Of a stretch of 64,000 bases of DNA, positions 24,262-34,088 are shown piece by piece (positions within the stretch are counted from its first letter, which is position 1; each line of letters begins with the position of its first letter). Under the pieces are notes generated by a model. The model made no database searches, was not told the DNA's origin, and saw only the letters and a list, made by a program, of their open reading frames with translations. This stretch comes from UBA6080 sp964607515 (GTDB lineage Bacteria > Fermentibacterota > Fermentibacteria > Fermentibacterales > JCC-6): positions 1-64,000 of the forward strand of contig CAZSKU010000003.1 of the NCBI GenBank assembly GCA_964607515.1. The letters run 5' to 3'. The position numbers were made by a program, and so were the translations under genes.

Positions 24262-25076
24262 AGGTTGACCTCGCAGTCGAATCTCAGGGAAGCGCCGGAA
24301 GCCACGCTGTCCAGCGCCGCCTCGAGCCTCTGGTTGAACAGGTATTCACGAACCATGGCCGCCACCCGGGTGGTATCCTCCAGGGGGCGGGTGTCGGTGG
24401 CCATCAGAATCTGCCAGCCCCCGGGGGTTTCGTAGACAGGGCTCACTCCCTGGAGTTGAGCGGTCTCCCGGGGTAGACCGGCCAGAAAGAGCTCCCCCCC
24501 GGTCACGAAACCGAGGTCCCCCCCCACGGCGGCTTTCTGGCTCAGGGATACTCTCTGGGCGGTGGTCTGGAAGTTGTCGCCCCCGGCGAGCCTGCGGTGG
24601 ATGGAGTCGGCCAAAGCGCTGTCCGCCAGGAGAATATGGTAGTAATGCCTTTCCAGAAGGAACTCGCCGGGATTGCTTTGCATGTAGGCCAGCGCCTCCT
24701 GTTCCGTGGGTGTAGCCAGGGAGCCCTCCAACCTGTCCACCATCAGGTCCCTGAGGTAGACCTGCCGGGCCCGGTGCTGCAGAAGCCCGCTCAGCCGGGG
24801 ATTTTCCAGCCCGGCCTCCTCGGCGGCCCTGGCCAGGAGTTCGTCCCGGCTCCATTCCCGCACATCGCCTGGATCGAGGCCGAGCAGGGGAAGGTCTTCC
24901 ATGTAGAGAACCGCGTCGCCTACCCGGGCAGCCACGGCTCCCTCCGCCGGGAGAGCCTCCCCGGACCCGCCGGGGCCGGCAAAGTCGGCCTTCAGCAGGG
25001 GAACAGCCACCAGAACCGTAACCGCCGCCATCCCGGCGGAGAGCGCCGGAAAGACCCACCGGGGAAAGCTGTTCAT
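24258..25076 (-). CDS. PpiC-type parvulin foldase, membrane anchored
   Basis: A 272-residue protein with an N-terminal membrane helix (FPALSAGMAAVTVLVAVPLL) and a periplasmic parvulin-like domain: YYHILLADSALADSIHRRL, GGDLGFVTGGELFLAGLP, then VYETPGGWQILMATD. It resembles PrsA/PpiD-like foldases but is shorter. TAGGAGG lies just before the ATG. It is part of a block of four related genes and probably acts in outer-membrane or secreted protein folding. Confidence 0.82.
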   Translation of the reverse strand: MNSFPRWVFPALSAGMAAVTVLVAVPLLKADFAGPGGSGEALPAEGAVAARVGDAVLYMEDLPLLGLDPGDVREWSRDELLARAAEEAGLENPRLSGLLQHRARQVYLRDLMVDRLEGSLATPTEQEALAYMQSNPGEFLLERHYYHILLADSALADSIHRRLAGGDNFQTTAQRVSLSQKAAVGGDLGFVTGGELFLAGLPRETAQLQGVSPVYETPGGWQILMATDTRPLEDTTRVAAMVREYLFNQRLEAALDSVASGASLRFDCEVNL

Positions 25077-25086
25077 TAACCCCCTC

Positions 25087-25896
25087 CTAAAGCCGTTCCA
25101 GAAGCCTCTGCGGGTAGGTGACGACGGTATGCTCCGATTCCAGAGACCGCAGAAGCTCCATCAGAGCTTCCTCCTGACGGCTGGCAAGAAGCTCCTCCCC
25201 CGCCAGTTGAATCAGCTCCCCCTGGTTCGGCGGCGCCGCCAGGTTCCTCGTTTCCAGGAGTTCTACGATGTGAAATCCCGCGGCGGTCTCGACGACTCCG
25301 GAGACCTGCCCCGGTTCCAGGGAGCACACCGCCTCCATGAAAGTCGAACTGGTCATGCCCCGGCGGATCCACCCGAGCTGTCCCCCCTCCCGGGAGCTGG
25401 GACAGGAGGAGAAGTTCGCCGCCAGGGACTCGAAGGTTTCCCCGCCGGAGAGCCGGGAGAGAACGCTCGCAGCCAGCGTGGGACTGTCCAGAAGGATGTG
25501 TCTCACCCTGTACTCCCTGGTGTAGGTTTCACCCCAGATGTCCAGGTAGTTCTCCACCTCCAGCCTGGAAAGCTCTACCCCGTCCAGCACGTCGCCGATG
25601 TAGGCTTCTATGAGAACCCTGTCCACGGCTTCCGTCACGGCCTTCTCAACGTCGGGTCTCAAGGCGATTCCGGATGCCCTGGCCGCTGCCAGGACGAGGC
25701 GCTCCCGGACCCATGCGTCCAGTATCTGGGTGGCCTCGGATTCCGAGGCGATTCCCATGTAGCTCAGGGCTTCCTCGCCTCCGGCCTGCTCCAGGAGTTC
25801 CTCCCATGTCAGGACTTCCGAGTCCACCTGGGCCAGGACCTCCGCCGGGGCGGAGGCAGCCAGGGTCAGAAGAGCCAGCAGAGCAAAGGTCTTCAT
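25087..25896 (-). CDS. PpiC/SurA-type periplasmic foldase
   Basis: A 269-residue exported protein: signal peptide MKTFALLALLTLAASAPAEVLA, a SurA_N-like helical region, and a C-terminal parvulin domain (YRVRHILLDSPTLAASVL, SREGGQLGWIRRGMTSSTFMEA, AAGFHIVELLE). The conserved RHIL, GGxLGW and FHI positions indicate a folded rotamase domain. It is paralogous to its neighbours. Outer-membrane biogenesis is the likely role. Confidence 0.85.
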   Translation of the reverse strand: MKTFALLALLTLAASAPAEVLAQVDSEVLTWEELLEQAGGEEALSYMGIASESEATQILDAWVRERLVLAAARASGIALRPDVEKAVTEAVDRVLIEAYIGDVLDGVELSRLEVENYLDIWGETYTREYRVRHILLDSPTLAASVLSRLSGGETFESLAANFSSCPSSREGGQLGWIRRGMTSSTFMEAVCSLEPGQVSGVVETAAGFHIVELLETRNLAAPPNQGELIQLAGEELLASRQEEALMELLRSLESEHTVVTYPQRLLERL

Positions 25897-25912
25897 GTTG
25901 TCATCCCATCCT

Positions 25913-27463
25913 TCATCGCCGGGACGAAGCGGCCCACGGGTCCACCCGCTCCACCGCGGCAGTGTCGACGTCAACTTCCAGTTCCGCCCCCAGGCTGTCC
26001 ACCAGGGCGGCGAAGAGGGAATCGAACCGGACCCGGAAGAGGTCGTCCTCCACGGTACGGTAGATCGCAGAGAGGGGAAGGGTATCCGGCGGGGCCGCTT
26101 CCACAACCTGGAAGTACGCCGCCAGGCCTCCCCCGGTGATTACGGGTCCGCAGAAATCGCCGGGCTGCGCCTGGAAAATCCGCTCGCCGAGTTCCGGGCC
26201 GAAAGCCTCGACCGGCTGCAGGGGAGTGGGCACCGGGTCGCCGGCGGAGTCCGCCATGGTATGGAACTGGTGGAGGTCTTCGAACCCCCCGGCCCCTTCC
26301 AGGCCCGGCAGGAGATCCTCCTCCACGTAGCCGAGGAGCACGCTTCTCCGCTCCGGGAGGCAATACCTGTCATGGTTGGCGCTGTAGAACGCCCGCACTC
26401 CGGAGCTGTCGGGAAATGCTGGACGGACCGCCCGTTCCCTGACCAGGGCTTCGATCCTGGCGTAGTCCCCCACCCCGTCGGGAGCTGAAGCCCCTCGACT
26501 TCTGGCCAGGTCGGCCATGGCCATGGTTCTGGATGCGGACATCACCATGAACCAGACCGCCGAAGCCGTGTCGGCCGGCCCGCTCAGGGGGGTGAAGGAG
26601 GCCAGTTCTCCGGGGACGCTGTCCGGGAACGAGGACCGCCTGACGTCGGTCAGGAGTTTCCGGAGGAAACCGGGGCTCAGGGAACCTCCCTCCCATGACG
26701 CCACGGGCTCCCCGTCCTCCGGATAATCCCGCAGGGAATTCCCCAGAAAGGCGTTCACCGCCGGAGCGGACAGCGAAACCCCCGCGGCCCGTTCCAGTTC
26801 CCAGCCGAAAAGCGACATGGATGCGTTGTAATCGGGTTCGGCGGTGATTCCGGTCTCTCGGGCCATACCCACCACCCAGGCCCCGTACAGAGGAATCACC
26901 GCAGCCGAATCAAGGGAGAGCAGCGGAACCAGCCCCGCCGGAAACTGCCATACAGGTCCTGACATGAGCCTGAAGCTGGTTCCGGAACCCATGCTCCACG
27001 GGGCCACCAGGGTGCCGCCGGGGTCGGACGGGCCCTGGGAGTTCCATCGGGCGGCGGTCTCCGAGGCGGTGGCGCTGTCCGGCAGAAGGGCCACTGTCAG
27101 CAGGTATACCGAGGAATCGAGACCCGCCAGCACCTCCTGCGGGTCGAACTCCACCGCCATGCTTCTCACGAGGGAATCCGAGAGCCACGAGTCCGAGTAT
27201 ATCTCCACCCAGAAGCTCTCGTCAGCCGCGGGGGACATTTCCGAGGCTTCGTCCAGGAGCCTCTTGGTGATGATGCTCTGAACCAGGGCCATCCGGCCTC
27301 CCGGTTCCAGGACCGCCACCTGGCGGTCGGGGGGAAGCCCCTGAAAAGCCTCGAGAAAATCGTCCACGGTCACCGGTTCACCGGCCACTGTAGCCAGAGT
27401 GTCCCCGGAACCGCCGCAGGACAACGTGAGGGCGAAAGCGGCGATGAGTGCGTACCTAGCCAA
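25913..27463 (-). CDS. Large PpiC-like lipoprotein
   Basis: About 516 residues. The TTG start, with GGAAGG 5 nt upstream, gives MARYALIAAFALTLSCGG, a probable lipoprotein signal, though the lipobox TLSC is not ideal. A SurA_N-like segment (ATVAGEPVTVDDFLEAF) and a C-terminal degenerate parvulin region (LGERIFQAQPGDFCGPVI) bracket a long unassigned middle. It overlaps the mfd stop by 8 nt. It may be a scaffold member of the foldase block; catalytic activity is doubtful. Confidence 0.75.
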   Translation of the reverse strand: MARYALIAAFALTLSCGGSGDTLATVAGEPVTVDDFLEAFQGLPPDRQVAVLEPGGRMALVQSIITKRLLDEASEMSPAADESFWVEIYSDSWLSDSLVRSMAVEFDPQEVLAGLDSSVYLLTVALLPDSATASETAARWNSQGPSDPGGTLVAPWSMGSGTSFRLMSGPVWQFPAGLVPLLSLDSAAVIPLYGAWVVGMARETGITAEPDYNASMSLFGWELERAAGVSLSAPAVNAFLGNSLRDYPEDGEPVASWEGGSLSPGFLRKLLTDVRRSSFPDSVPGELASFTPLSGPADTASAVWFMVMSASRTMAMADLARSRGASAPDGVGDYARIEALVRERAVRPAFPDSSGVRAFYSANHDRYCLPERRSVLLGYVEEDLLPGLEGAGGFEDLHQFHTMADSAGDPVPTPLQPVEAFGPELGERIFQAQPGDFCGPVITGGGLAAYFQVVEAAPPDTLPLSAIYRTVEDDLFRVRFDSLFAALVDSLGAELEVDVDTAAVERVDPWAASSRR

Positions 27464-30400
27464 GAGCGCCTTCCTTCCCGGATTTTGAAGCCGAACAACC
27501 TTTGAATATACGCAAAACGTTGAGGAGCGTCTCTTTCTCGCCCTGGTGAAAGGTTTCCCGGAACCTCCTGTGCAGGACGAGCCTTCCGGTGGATTCCGTG
27601 GAGGCGGTCCATCCTGGGCCCGTTTTCTCCAGCGCCCTGTCCTTCCTGGGCGCCGAACCGGCGTGGAAGACGAGTCTGACGGATCCGCCGGAAACCACAA
27701 CCTCCTCCAGCCCCGCCTGTCGGGCAAGCAGGTGAATCCTGGACCGGTCCGCCACTCCTGTGACAGGTTCCGGCACCTCCCCGAACCGGTCCTGAATGTA
27801 GCTCAACCACTCCCGGATCATCTCCTCGCCGGAGGCGCGCCACACCCAGCGGTAGAGGTTCACCCTTTCAGACGTGTCCGGGGCGTACTCCTCCGGGATG
27901 AAAGCCTCTCCGGGAATCTCCACCCTCACCGTCCGGACCTCCTCGGATTCCTCCCCCCGCAGGGATCTGACCTCCCGGGCCAGGAGTTCCTCGAACATCC
28001 CGTATCCCACCGCATCCACGTGGCCGTGCTGTCCCGAACCCAGGAGCTCGCCCCCGCCCCTTATTTCCAGGTCCCTCATGGCCACGTGCCAGCCGGAGCC
28101 CAGCTGGGTGTACCTCTGCACCGCCTCCAGTCTTCCCCTGCTCTCGGGCTTCAGCCTGGCCCTCCCTTCGGGGGTTATCAGGTAGCAGTAGGCCTGGTGA
28201 TGGCTTCTCCCCACCCTTCCCCTGAGCTGGTACAGATCCGCCAGACCGAAGGCATGGGCGTTGTCAATGAAGATCGTGTTAACCCTGGGCAGGTCCAGAC
28301 CCGACTCGATGATGGAGGTGCACAGCAACACCCTGTACCTACCCTCGATAAAGGAGTGCATCACATCCTCCAGCATTGCCGGGGGCATCTGGCCGTGCCC
28401 CGTGACCACGTCCAGATCAAGGATTTTCTCCAGCCTATCCCTCACCCGGTCCAGGGTCTGAACCCGGTTGTGCACGAAGAAGGCCTGGCCGTCCCGCTCC
28501 AGCTCCCGGTCCACGGCCCGGCGTATAACCGCCTCATCCCACGGGATGATCTGGGTCTGGATGGGATACCTGTCCCTGGGCGGCGTTGTTATCAGGCTGA
28601 TGTTCCTGAAGCCGGAAAGGGACATGTGCAGGGTTCTGGGTATCGGGGTTGCGGTCATGGAGAGGGTGTCCACGGTGGAGCGTATCTCCCGGAGGTACTC
28701 CTTCTGCCTGACCCCGAACCGGTGCTCCTCGTCCACTATGAGTAGCCCGAGATCATTGAATCTCACGTCCTTCTGAAGGAGCCGGTGGGTCCCGACCACT
28801 ATTCCCACCCGGCCCTCCGCCAGCCCCCTGAGCACTGTCCTCTGTTCGGGCGGAGTCTGAAACCTGCTTAGAAGACCGACGGTGAGGGGGAATTCGGCGG
28901 TTCTGTCCCTGAAGGTGTTGAAGTGCTGCTCCGCCAGGATGGTGGTGGGCACCAGCACCGCCACCTGCCTGCCGGTCTCCGCCACCCTGAAGGCGGCCCG
29001 GACAGCCACCTCGGTCTTCCCGAAACCCACGTCCCCGCATACCAGCCTGTCCATGGGGCTGGGCCGGTCAAAGTCCGACAGAACCGAGTCTATGGCCTTC
29101 CTCTGGTCGTCGGTCTCGTCGTAGGGAAAACTCTCCACCAGCGCCTGCATGTGCCTGCCCGGAGGGGGGAGTACCGGTCTTGTCCTGGCTTTCCTCTCGG
29201 CGTAGAGCATCGCCAGCCTTCCGGCTATCTCGCCGGCCTTCCTCCTGGCCCGTCCGAGCCTTCCCTCCCAGAGGGTTCCACCGATCCTGTCCAGACCGGG
29301 CTGGGCTCCCCCGGGGGACAGGTACTTCTTCACCTGGCCGATTTCGTGAAGAGGGACCAGGAGTTTGTCGCCCCCCTCGTACTCCATCTCAAGACAGTCC
29401 CAGGAGCCGTCGGAGGTGATGATTCGCCGGATGCCCAGAAACCTCCCTATCCCGTGGGCCTCGTGGACCACGAAACACCCCGGGGTGAACTCGTCCCAGT
29501 CAGACACAGTCTGTCCGCCCCGGAACTTCCTCACCCTCTCCGGCCTCCGGCGCCTGCTCAGAAGCCCCCTTTCCACAAGAAAGGCCAGGGGGCCTTCCGG
29601 GGTGTCGGAGGCGATGAAGCCCTCTGAAAGCGAGGCCACCGATATGTCCACGGCGCCTCTCACCTCCTCGGGAAGCAGTTCCGCGATAGTCTCGGATTCC
29701 GCCCTGGTGTCGCAGGCGATGAATATCCGATACCCTTCCGACAACCAGACCCTGAACTGCCTGACCATCTCCCGGGTATGCCCGGCGAAGCCCGAGACCG
29801 GTGCGGTGGGCATGGAGAAGTCGGTGTCATCGCTGATTTCCGGAAGGTGCACCAGGATCTGCCCGGCCTTCTTCATGCCCAGGCAGAGTTCGTCCCATCC
29901 TGCGTAGAGGTCCTCCGGGGCGAAGGGCACACCCTGGGGAAAGGATGACCTGCGGGCTTCCAGGGAGGCTTCCACCGAAGCCTGCAGACGGTCGGGCTCC
30001 AGCAGGACCAGGGTGCCTATGGCCGGAAGGTAGTCCAGGATGGTGCCGGTCTCCCGGAAGAAGAGCGGCGTGTAATGCTCGATCCCGGGAAAGTCGCACG
30101 ACCCCGAGAGCTGCTCCTCCAGCGGGTGCTCCGGGGGCAGTGCGTCCAGTGCCCGGTTCCAGTGGTCCGGGGTGAGGAACAGCTCCCGGGCGGGTATCAG
30201 GACCACTTCCCTCAGGCTCCTGACACTTCGCTGCGACTGGGGGTCGAAAAGCCTCAGGGATTCCACCTGGTCGTCCCAGAACTCGACTCTCACAGGGTTG
30301 GAGTGGCCGTATGACCCCACGTCCACCACTCCTCCCCGCCGGGACCATCTGCCCTGTTCGAAAACCCCGGTCTCCCTCCTGAACCCCGCCGCCAGGAGCC

Positions 30401-30866
30401 AGTCCCCGAGGGTGTCCGGCGCCAGCCTCATACCCTCGTACACCTTCAGAAACGGGAATTCCCCGGGAGGGGGCATCCTCTTGATCAGGGCCGGCGCGGA
30501 CGCCACCACCAGGGTTTCGCTGTCCCCCTTCAGCAGCCCCGCCATGCACTCGATCCTGTCGGCCACCACCCCCTGGTGAGCCTCCTCACCGTGGAAAGGC
30601 AGGGTTTCGTGGGATGGGAAGTGGAGCACCGGCCCCGGCAGAAGGGCCGCCAGATCATCCCGGATGCTCTCGGCTTCCCTGGCTCCAGGGGCGATGACCA
30701 TCGTGGGACCCGCCAGCCGGTGGGCCGCCGCCACGGCCAGGGGAAGGGCGGCACCCCCCAGCCCACCCATGGATACCACGTCTCCGGCACCCGCGGCGAG
30801 CCGCTGGAGAAGGGGGGCGAAAACTCCGTCCCAGAATGCTTCGTCCCGGATCAGTGATTCAGCCAC
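27456..30866 (-). CDS. mfd: Transcription-repair coupling factor Mfd
   Basis: A full-length 1136-residue SF2 translocase that removes stalled RNA polymerase and recruits UvrA. The N-terminal UvrB-like module has FPSHETLPFH and RRGGVVDV. The RNA-polymerase-interacting domain (GCFVVHEAHGIGRFLGI, EYEGGDKLLVPLHE) follows. The helicase core carries CGDVGFGKTEVA (Walker A), DEEHRFGV, TATPIPRTLHM and LRGRVGRSHHQAY, with the TRCF domain at the C-terminus. The start is GTG and overlaps the stop of the preceding gene. Confidence 0.97.
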   Translation of the reverse strand: MAESLIRDEAFWDGVFAPLLQRLAAGAGDVVSMGGLGGAALPLAVAAAHRLAGPTMVIAPGAREAESIRDDLAALLPGPVLHFPSHETLPFHGEEAHQGVVADRIECMAGLLKGDSETLVVASAPALIKRMPPPGEFPFLKVYEGMRLAPDTLGDWLLAAGFRRETGVFEQGRWSRRGGVVDVGSYGHSNPVRVEFWDDQVESLRLFDPQSQRSVRSLREVVLIPARELFLTPDHWNRALDALPPEHPLEEQLSGSCDFPGIEHYTPLFFRETGTILDYLPAIGTLVLLEPDRLQASVEASLEARRSSFPQGVPFAPEDLYAGWDELCLGMKKAGQILVHLPEISDDTDFSMPTAPVSGFAGHTREMVRQFRVWLSEGYRIFIACDTRAESETIAELLPEEVRGAVDISVASLSEGFIASDTPEGPLAFLVERGLLSRRRRPERVRKFRGGQTVSDWDEFTPGCFVVHEAHGIGRFLGIRRIITSDGSWDCLEMEYEGGDKLLVPLHEIGQVKKYLSPGGAQPGLDRIGGTLWEGRLGRARRKAGEIAGRLAMLYAERKARTRPVLPPPGRHMQALVESFPYDETDDQRKAIDSVLSDFDRPSPMDRLVCGDVGFGKTEVAVRAAFRVAETGRQVAVLVPTTILAEQHFNTFRDRTAEFPLTVGLLSRFQTPPEQRTVLRGLAEGRVGIVVGTHRLLQKDVRFNDLGLLIVDEEHRFGVRQKEYLREIRSTVDTLSMTATPIPRTLHMSLSGFRNISLITTPPRDRYPIQTQIIPWDEAVIRRAVDRELERDGQAFFVHNRVQTLDRVRDRLEKILDLDVVTGHGQMPPAMLEDVMHSFIEGRYRVLLCTSIIESGLDLPRVNTIFIDNAHAFGLADLYQLRGRVGRSHHQAYCYLITPEGRARLKPESRGRLEAVQRYTQLGSGWHVAMRDLEIRGGGELLGSGQHGHVDAVGYGMFEELLAREVRSLRGEESEEVRTVRVEIPGEAFIPEEYAPDTSERVNLYRWVWRASGEEMIREWLSYIQDRFGEVPEPVTGVADRSRIHLLARQAGLEEVVVSGGSVRLVFHAGSAPRKDRALEKTGPGWTASTESTGRLVLHRRFRETFHQGEKETLLNVLRIFKGCSASKSGKEGALG

Positions 30867-32028
30867 GCCCGAGCAGTTTCTTCAAAAAGCCTACAATGCC
30901 CTTGCCCGCTTTGCCATGGCCGCCGTCTTCCAGCCGGTCGAGAGCTTGCAGAATGGCGGACGCGTCCACGGAGCCCGCCACCATTCCCTTGATGTACCGG
31001 ATCTTCTCCTGCTCGCCGGGTTCGGTCTTGAACAGGTTTCTGGAAAGCTTCAGGGCGGAACCCTCGAGACTCCCCCCGGTGTGGAAGAGGGGGATCCCCG
31101 CCGCGGCGCATGCGTCCCGGCGGCGGCGGTCCGGTTCGCCGCCGCAGAGCACGACCGCCGGAGGACGGGATCCTCCCGACAGCGCCGACACGATTACGGA
31201 GTCCATGACCTCCGGCCGGGAACTGCTTACCAGAAGCACCTTCCCGGGGTCGCGGTCCATCCTCGAGAGCACCTGATCGGCGGAATCAAAGGCTGTGATG
31301 AAACCGCTTCCGGAGGCTCCGAGAGGGACCGAGGACTCGAACATCGGAAAGGCGCCGATCTCCCGGATGATCGTGGAGACCGAGGGTTGCGCGATCCTCT
31401 GGTCGAAGGGAAGGATTCCGAACACCGGAACTCCGTTCTCCCGGAACCACATCCTCAGCACAGGCTCCACGGCTTCCATCTTGGAGGGCAGAACCCTGTT
31501 TATCACCACTCCCAGAACAGGGACCCGGCGGGACTCGAACACCGACCGGCAGAGGCAGAAGCTGTCTATGGTGCTTCCCACGCCGCCGTCCAGCACCAGG
31601 ATGGCGGGAATCCCCAGCAGGGATGCCACATCGGCGTTTCCCAGCCGGAAGACCGAACCCACTCCGGGGTGTCCCGTTCCCTCCACCAGCACCAGCCCGC
31701 TCCCCGTGGAGAACTTCCGGAAGGACCGCTTCACCGATTCTCCAAGCCCCCTGGGTTCGCCGGTCCGCACGAAACGCTCCGCGGCGCCCCGGGCGGCCAG
31801 CACCGGGGTGGAATCCTCCGGAAAGTCCGGCAGCCCCAGAGCCCTGGAGATGAACCACGAGTCCTGGCCCACCGATTCGCCGTCCACAACGGTTATCTTC
31901 TGACCCAGGGGTTTGAAGAAGGAAACCCCCCCGGGAACCATATCCTGAAGCAGCCCCCCAAGGCCCAGACACAGGGTCGTCTTTCCGGCGTCCTTGCCGG
32001 AACCTGCGATGTAAACCCCCCTGGTCAC
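30859..32028 (-). CDS. BioD-like P-loop/DRTGG protein (COG0857, phosphotransacetylase N-terminal type)
   Basis: A 389-residue protein with a dethiobiotin-synthetase-like P-loop domain (GSGKDAGKTTLCLGLG at residues 9-24, VLVEGTGHPGVGS) and a DRTGG-type domain after about residue 215. This is the architecture of the N-terminal half of long phosphotransacetylases. The PTA catalytic domain is missing, and no pta gene is near. The role is unknown; nucleotide sensing or regulation are possible. Its GTG overlaps the preceding stop (GTGA). Confidence 0.82.
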   Translation of the reverse strand: MTRGVYIAGSGKDAGKTTLCLGLGGLLQDMVPGGVSFFKPLGQKITVVDGESVGQDSWFISRALGLPDFPEDSTPVLAARGAAERFVRTGEPRGLGESVKRSFRKFSTGSGLVLVEGTGHPGVGSVFRLGNADVASLLGIPAILVLDGGVGSTIDSFCLCRSVFESRRVPVLGVVINRVLPSKMEAVEPVLRMWFRENGVPVFGILPFDQRIAQPSVSTIIREIGAFPMFESSVPLGASGSGFITAFDSADQVLSRMDRDPGKVLLVSSSRPEVMDSVIVSALSGGSRPPAVVLCGGEPDRRRRDACAAAGIPLFHTGGSLEGSALKLSRNLFKTEPGEQEKIRYIKGMVAGSVDASAILQALDRLEDGGHGKAGKGIVGFLKKLLGRG

Positions 32029-33428
32029 GAATCCTCCACCGCCGGAGGTACGGGCGGGGACTGGGAAGGAACCGGGGTAGGGGAACCGTTCAGCATCGTC
32101 CAGGCTGCCTCAAGTACGGGAAGCTGTTCCTGGAATGCCGCCAGGTCGTCACCTTCCAGGGGGTCCGAAGGGGGAACGATTTCTTCCGCCGGGTTCACGT
32201 GGCTTCCGTTCCTCAGCATCTCGAAATGCACATGGGGCCCGGTGGACAGCCCAGTGGACCCGACGTATCCGATTATCTCGCCCTGGCGGACATGGGTTCC
32301 CACGGCCTGCCCCGAGGCGAAGCCGTTCAGATGCCCGTAGGCCGTTTCGTAGCCGTTGGCGTGCCTGATTCTGACGAAGTTTCCGTAGCCTCCCTGCCAC
32401 TGCCTGGTGGTTATCACCCCGTCTCCCACCGCGTAGATCTCGGTTCCCAGCGGGGCCGCGTAATCTATTCCCCGGTGGGCTCTGGTGTATCCCAGAACCG
32501 GGTGAAGCCTGGCGCTGGAGTACGGCGAACTAACCCTTCCGTAGGGTACCGGCATCTTCAGGAACATGGTGCGCAGGGAAGCCCCGTCCCGGTGGAAGTG
32601 GTCGAGGTATGCGGTTTCGGTTCCCTCCGGGGTCACATAGAAAGGCAGCGCCTCCACCAGGCCTCCTCCGGCGAACCTGTACTTGGCGGCGAGGATCCTC
32701 AGGAACCCCGACTCGCCGTCCTCTGGATACCTCGTTTCCTCGATGAGGAGCCACAGGCTGTCACCGGTGCGCACGTCGTAGTAGAAGTCGATGTCGTAGC
32801 AGAAGAGCCGGTCCGTCAGTTCGTGCTGAAGCTCGGCCACGTAACCGACGGCTCTGGAGGTGTCCCGGGAGCTTAGCAGCATGCCGTTGGGCGTCAGGTC
32901 GGAGGGAATAGCCGACTCCCAGAGGGCCCCCCAGACAGTGCTGGTGACCCGGCACTGAACCGCCCGGGTGCGGATCCAGCTTTCCTGGGGCGAGAACTCC
33001 CAGAGGCTCGGAGCCCCGTCGGCCCAGCAGACCCTGAAGAATCCCCTTCGGTTGCGGGGGTAGGCCCTCAGTTCCGCCAGCCGGTCCCGGTGGTACACAG
33101 CCACGATGGAATCACCGGCCTGCTGGACGTTCCAGCCCAGGCTGTCCACCAGGAGGACGCAGGCCTGGCCGTAGCAGTTCCCCGAGAGTCCGGCGTCCCG
33201 AAGGGCGCCGCCGAGAAAGCCGTCACCCACCACTCCGACCATGGTGTCCACCGTGTCCGCCATTACCGCCATGGCGTGCCCCCGGTGGTAGTTCAGCGCC
33301 GCCATATCCCTGTGAAAGGGCCAGGACGCCCTCTCTCCCCTGCCGTATCCGGGAATTGACAGCCACGTAATGAGGCCCGCCAGAACGATGATGGTCACCG
33401 CCGCGAAGTTGCGTCTGCTTCTCTGCAA
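32025..33428 (-). CDS. M23-family peptidoglycan endopeptidase, exported
   Basis: A 467-residue protein with an N-terminal membrane/signal helix (FAAVTIIVLAGLITWLSI), a long middle that resembles OapA/CsdB-type N-terminal regions, and a C-terminal LytM/M23 domain. The zinc ligands are seen in HRGIDYAAPLGTEIYAVGDG and HVHFEML. All HxxxD and HxH residues are kept, so it is probably an active cell-wall hydrolase. A Pro/Ser tail follows. ftsEX lies in the same run and might regulate it. The start is TTG after GGAAGG. Confidence 0.9.
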   Translation of the reverse strand: MQRSRRNFAAVTIIVLAGLITWLSIPGYGRGERASWPFHRDMAALNYHRGHAMAVMADTVDTMVGVVGDGFLGGALRDAGLSGNCYGQACVLLVDSLGWNVQQAGDSIVAVYHRDRLAELRAYPRNRRGFFRVCWADGAPSLWEFSPQESWIRTRAVQCRVTSTVWGALWESAIPSDLTPNGMLLSSRDTSRAVGYVAELQHELTDRLFCYDIDFYYDVRTGDSLWLLIEETRYPEDGESGFLRILAAKYRFAGGGLVEALPFYVTPEGTETAYLDHFHRDGASLRTMFLKMPVPYGRVSSPYSSARLHPVLGYTRAHRGIDYAAPLGTEIYAVGDGVITTRQWQGGYGNFVRIRHANGYETAYGHLNGFASGQAVGTHVRQGEIIGYVGSTGLSTGPHVHFEMLRNGSHVNPAEEIVPPSDPLEGDDLAAFQEQLPVLEAAWTMLNGSPTPVPSQSPPVPPAVEDS

Positions 33429-33440
33429 AAAAACCTTCCG

Positions 33441-34061
33441 TCAGCTTCCGCCGGAGAAGAGCCTTTCCCCGTAGTCGCCCATGCCCGGGCGGATGAACCA
33501 GTTCTCGTCCAGTTCCCGGTCAACGTTTGCGGTGATGAGGGTCAGTTCCTGAAAATCCCTGAGCCTGGCGATACCCTCGGGGGCCGCTATGACCGTGACC
33601 AGGATGGCCGACTCGGCCTTCCTTTCCATGAGGTATTCCAGAACCTCCGAAGCGGTTCCTCCGGTGGCCAGCATAGGGTCCAGGATGATCACCGTCCTGC
33701 CGGAGACGTTGGGTATGAAATGGTACTGCCACTGGGCCCTGGCGGTGGTTTCGTCCCTTCTGAGCCCCGCGAAGGCCACCGGCGAGTCGGGCAGCAGGTC
33801 CATGAACGGCTGAAGAAGCCCCAGACCGGCCCTGAGAATGGGCAGCAGGATCGGGGGCCTTCTGATGACCTCGCCGTAGGTGAACTCGAGGGGGGTCTCC
33901 ACCTCTACCGGCGCCGTCGGAAGGTTTCTGGTGGCCTCGACAGCCAGCAGGCACGCCAGCCTCTGGGTGTAGGCCCGGAACCGGGAAGGGGGAAAATCCT
34001 TGCACCGCAACCTGGTGACCAGATCCCGGGCAATCGGATGTTCAAACTCTATAAGGTTCAT
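33441..34061 (-). CDS. upp: Uracil phosphoribosyltransferase
   Basis: A 206-residue type I PRTase converting uracil and PRPP to UMP (pyrimidine salvage). The PRPP loop is IILDPMLATGGTASEVLEYL; PILRAGLGLLQPF and the uracil-binding tail (WFIRPGMGDYGERLFS) match the family. It is divergent from tyrS and is the first gene of the long minus-strand run. Confidence 0.96.
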   Translation of the reverse strand: MNLIEFEHPIARDLVTRLRCKDFPPSRFRAYTQRLACLLAVEATRNLPTAPVEVETPLEFTYGEVIRRPPILLPILRAGLGLLQPFMDLLPDSPVAFAGLRRDETTARAQWQYHFIPNVSGRTVIILDPMLATGGTASEVLEYLMERKAESAILVTVIAAPEGIARLRDFQELTLITANVDRELDENWFIRPGMGDYGERLFSGGS

Positions 34062-34088
34062 TTGACCGCCCTTCCCTGGGTTTGTTTG

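Noticed and set aside
25897..26106. Extension of the 269-residue foldase into the gene upstream
   Set aside because: A clean signal peptide begins at 25896; the upstream residues are a shadow of the large PpiC-like lipoprotein.
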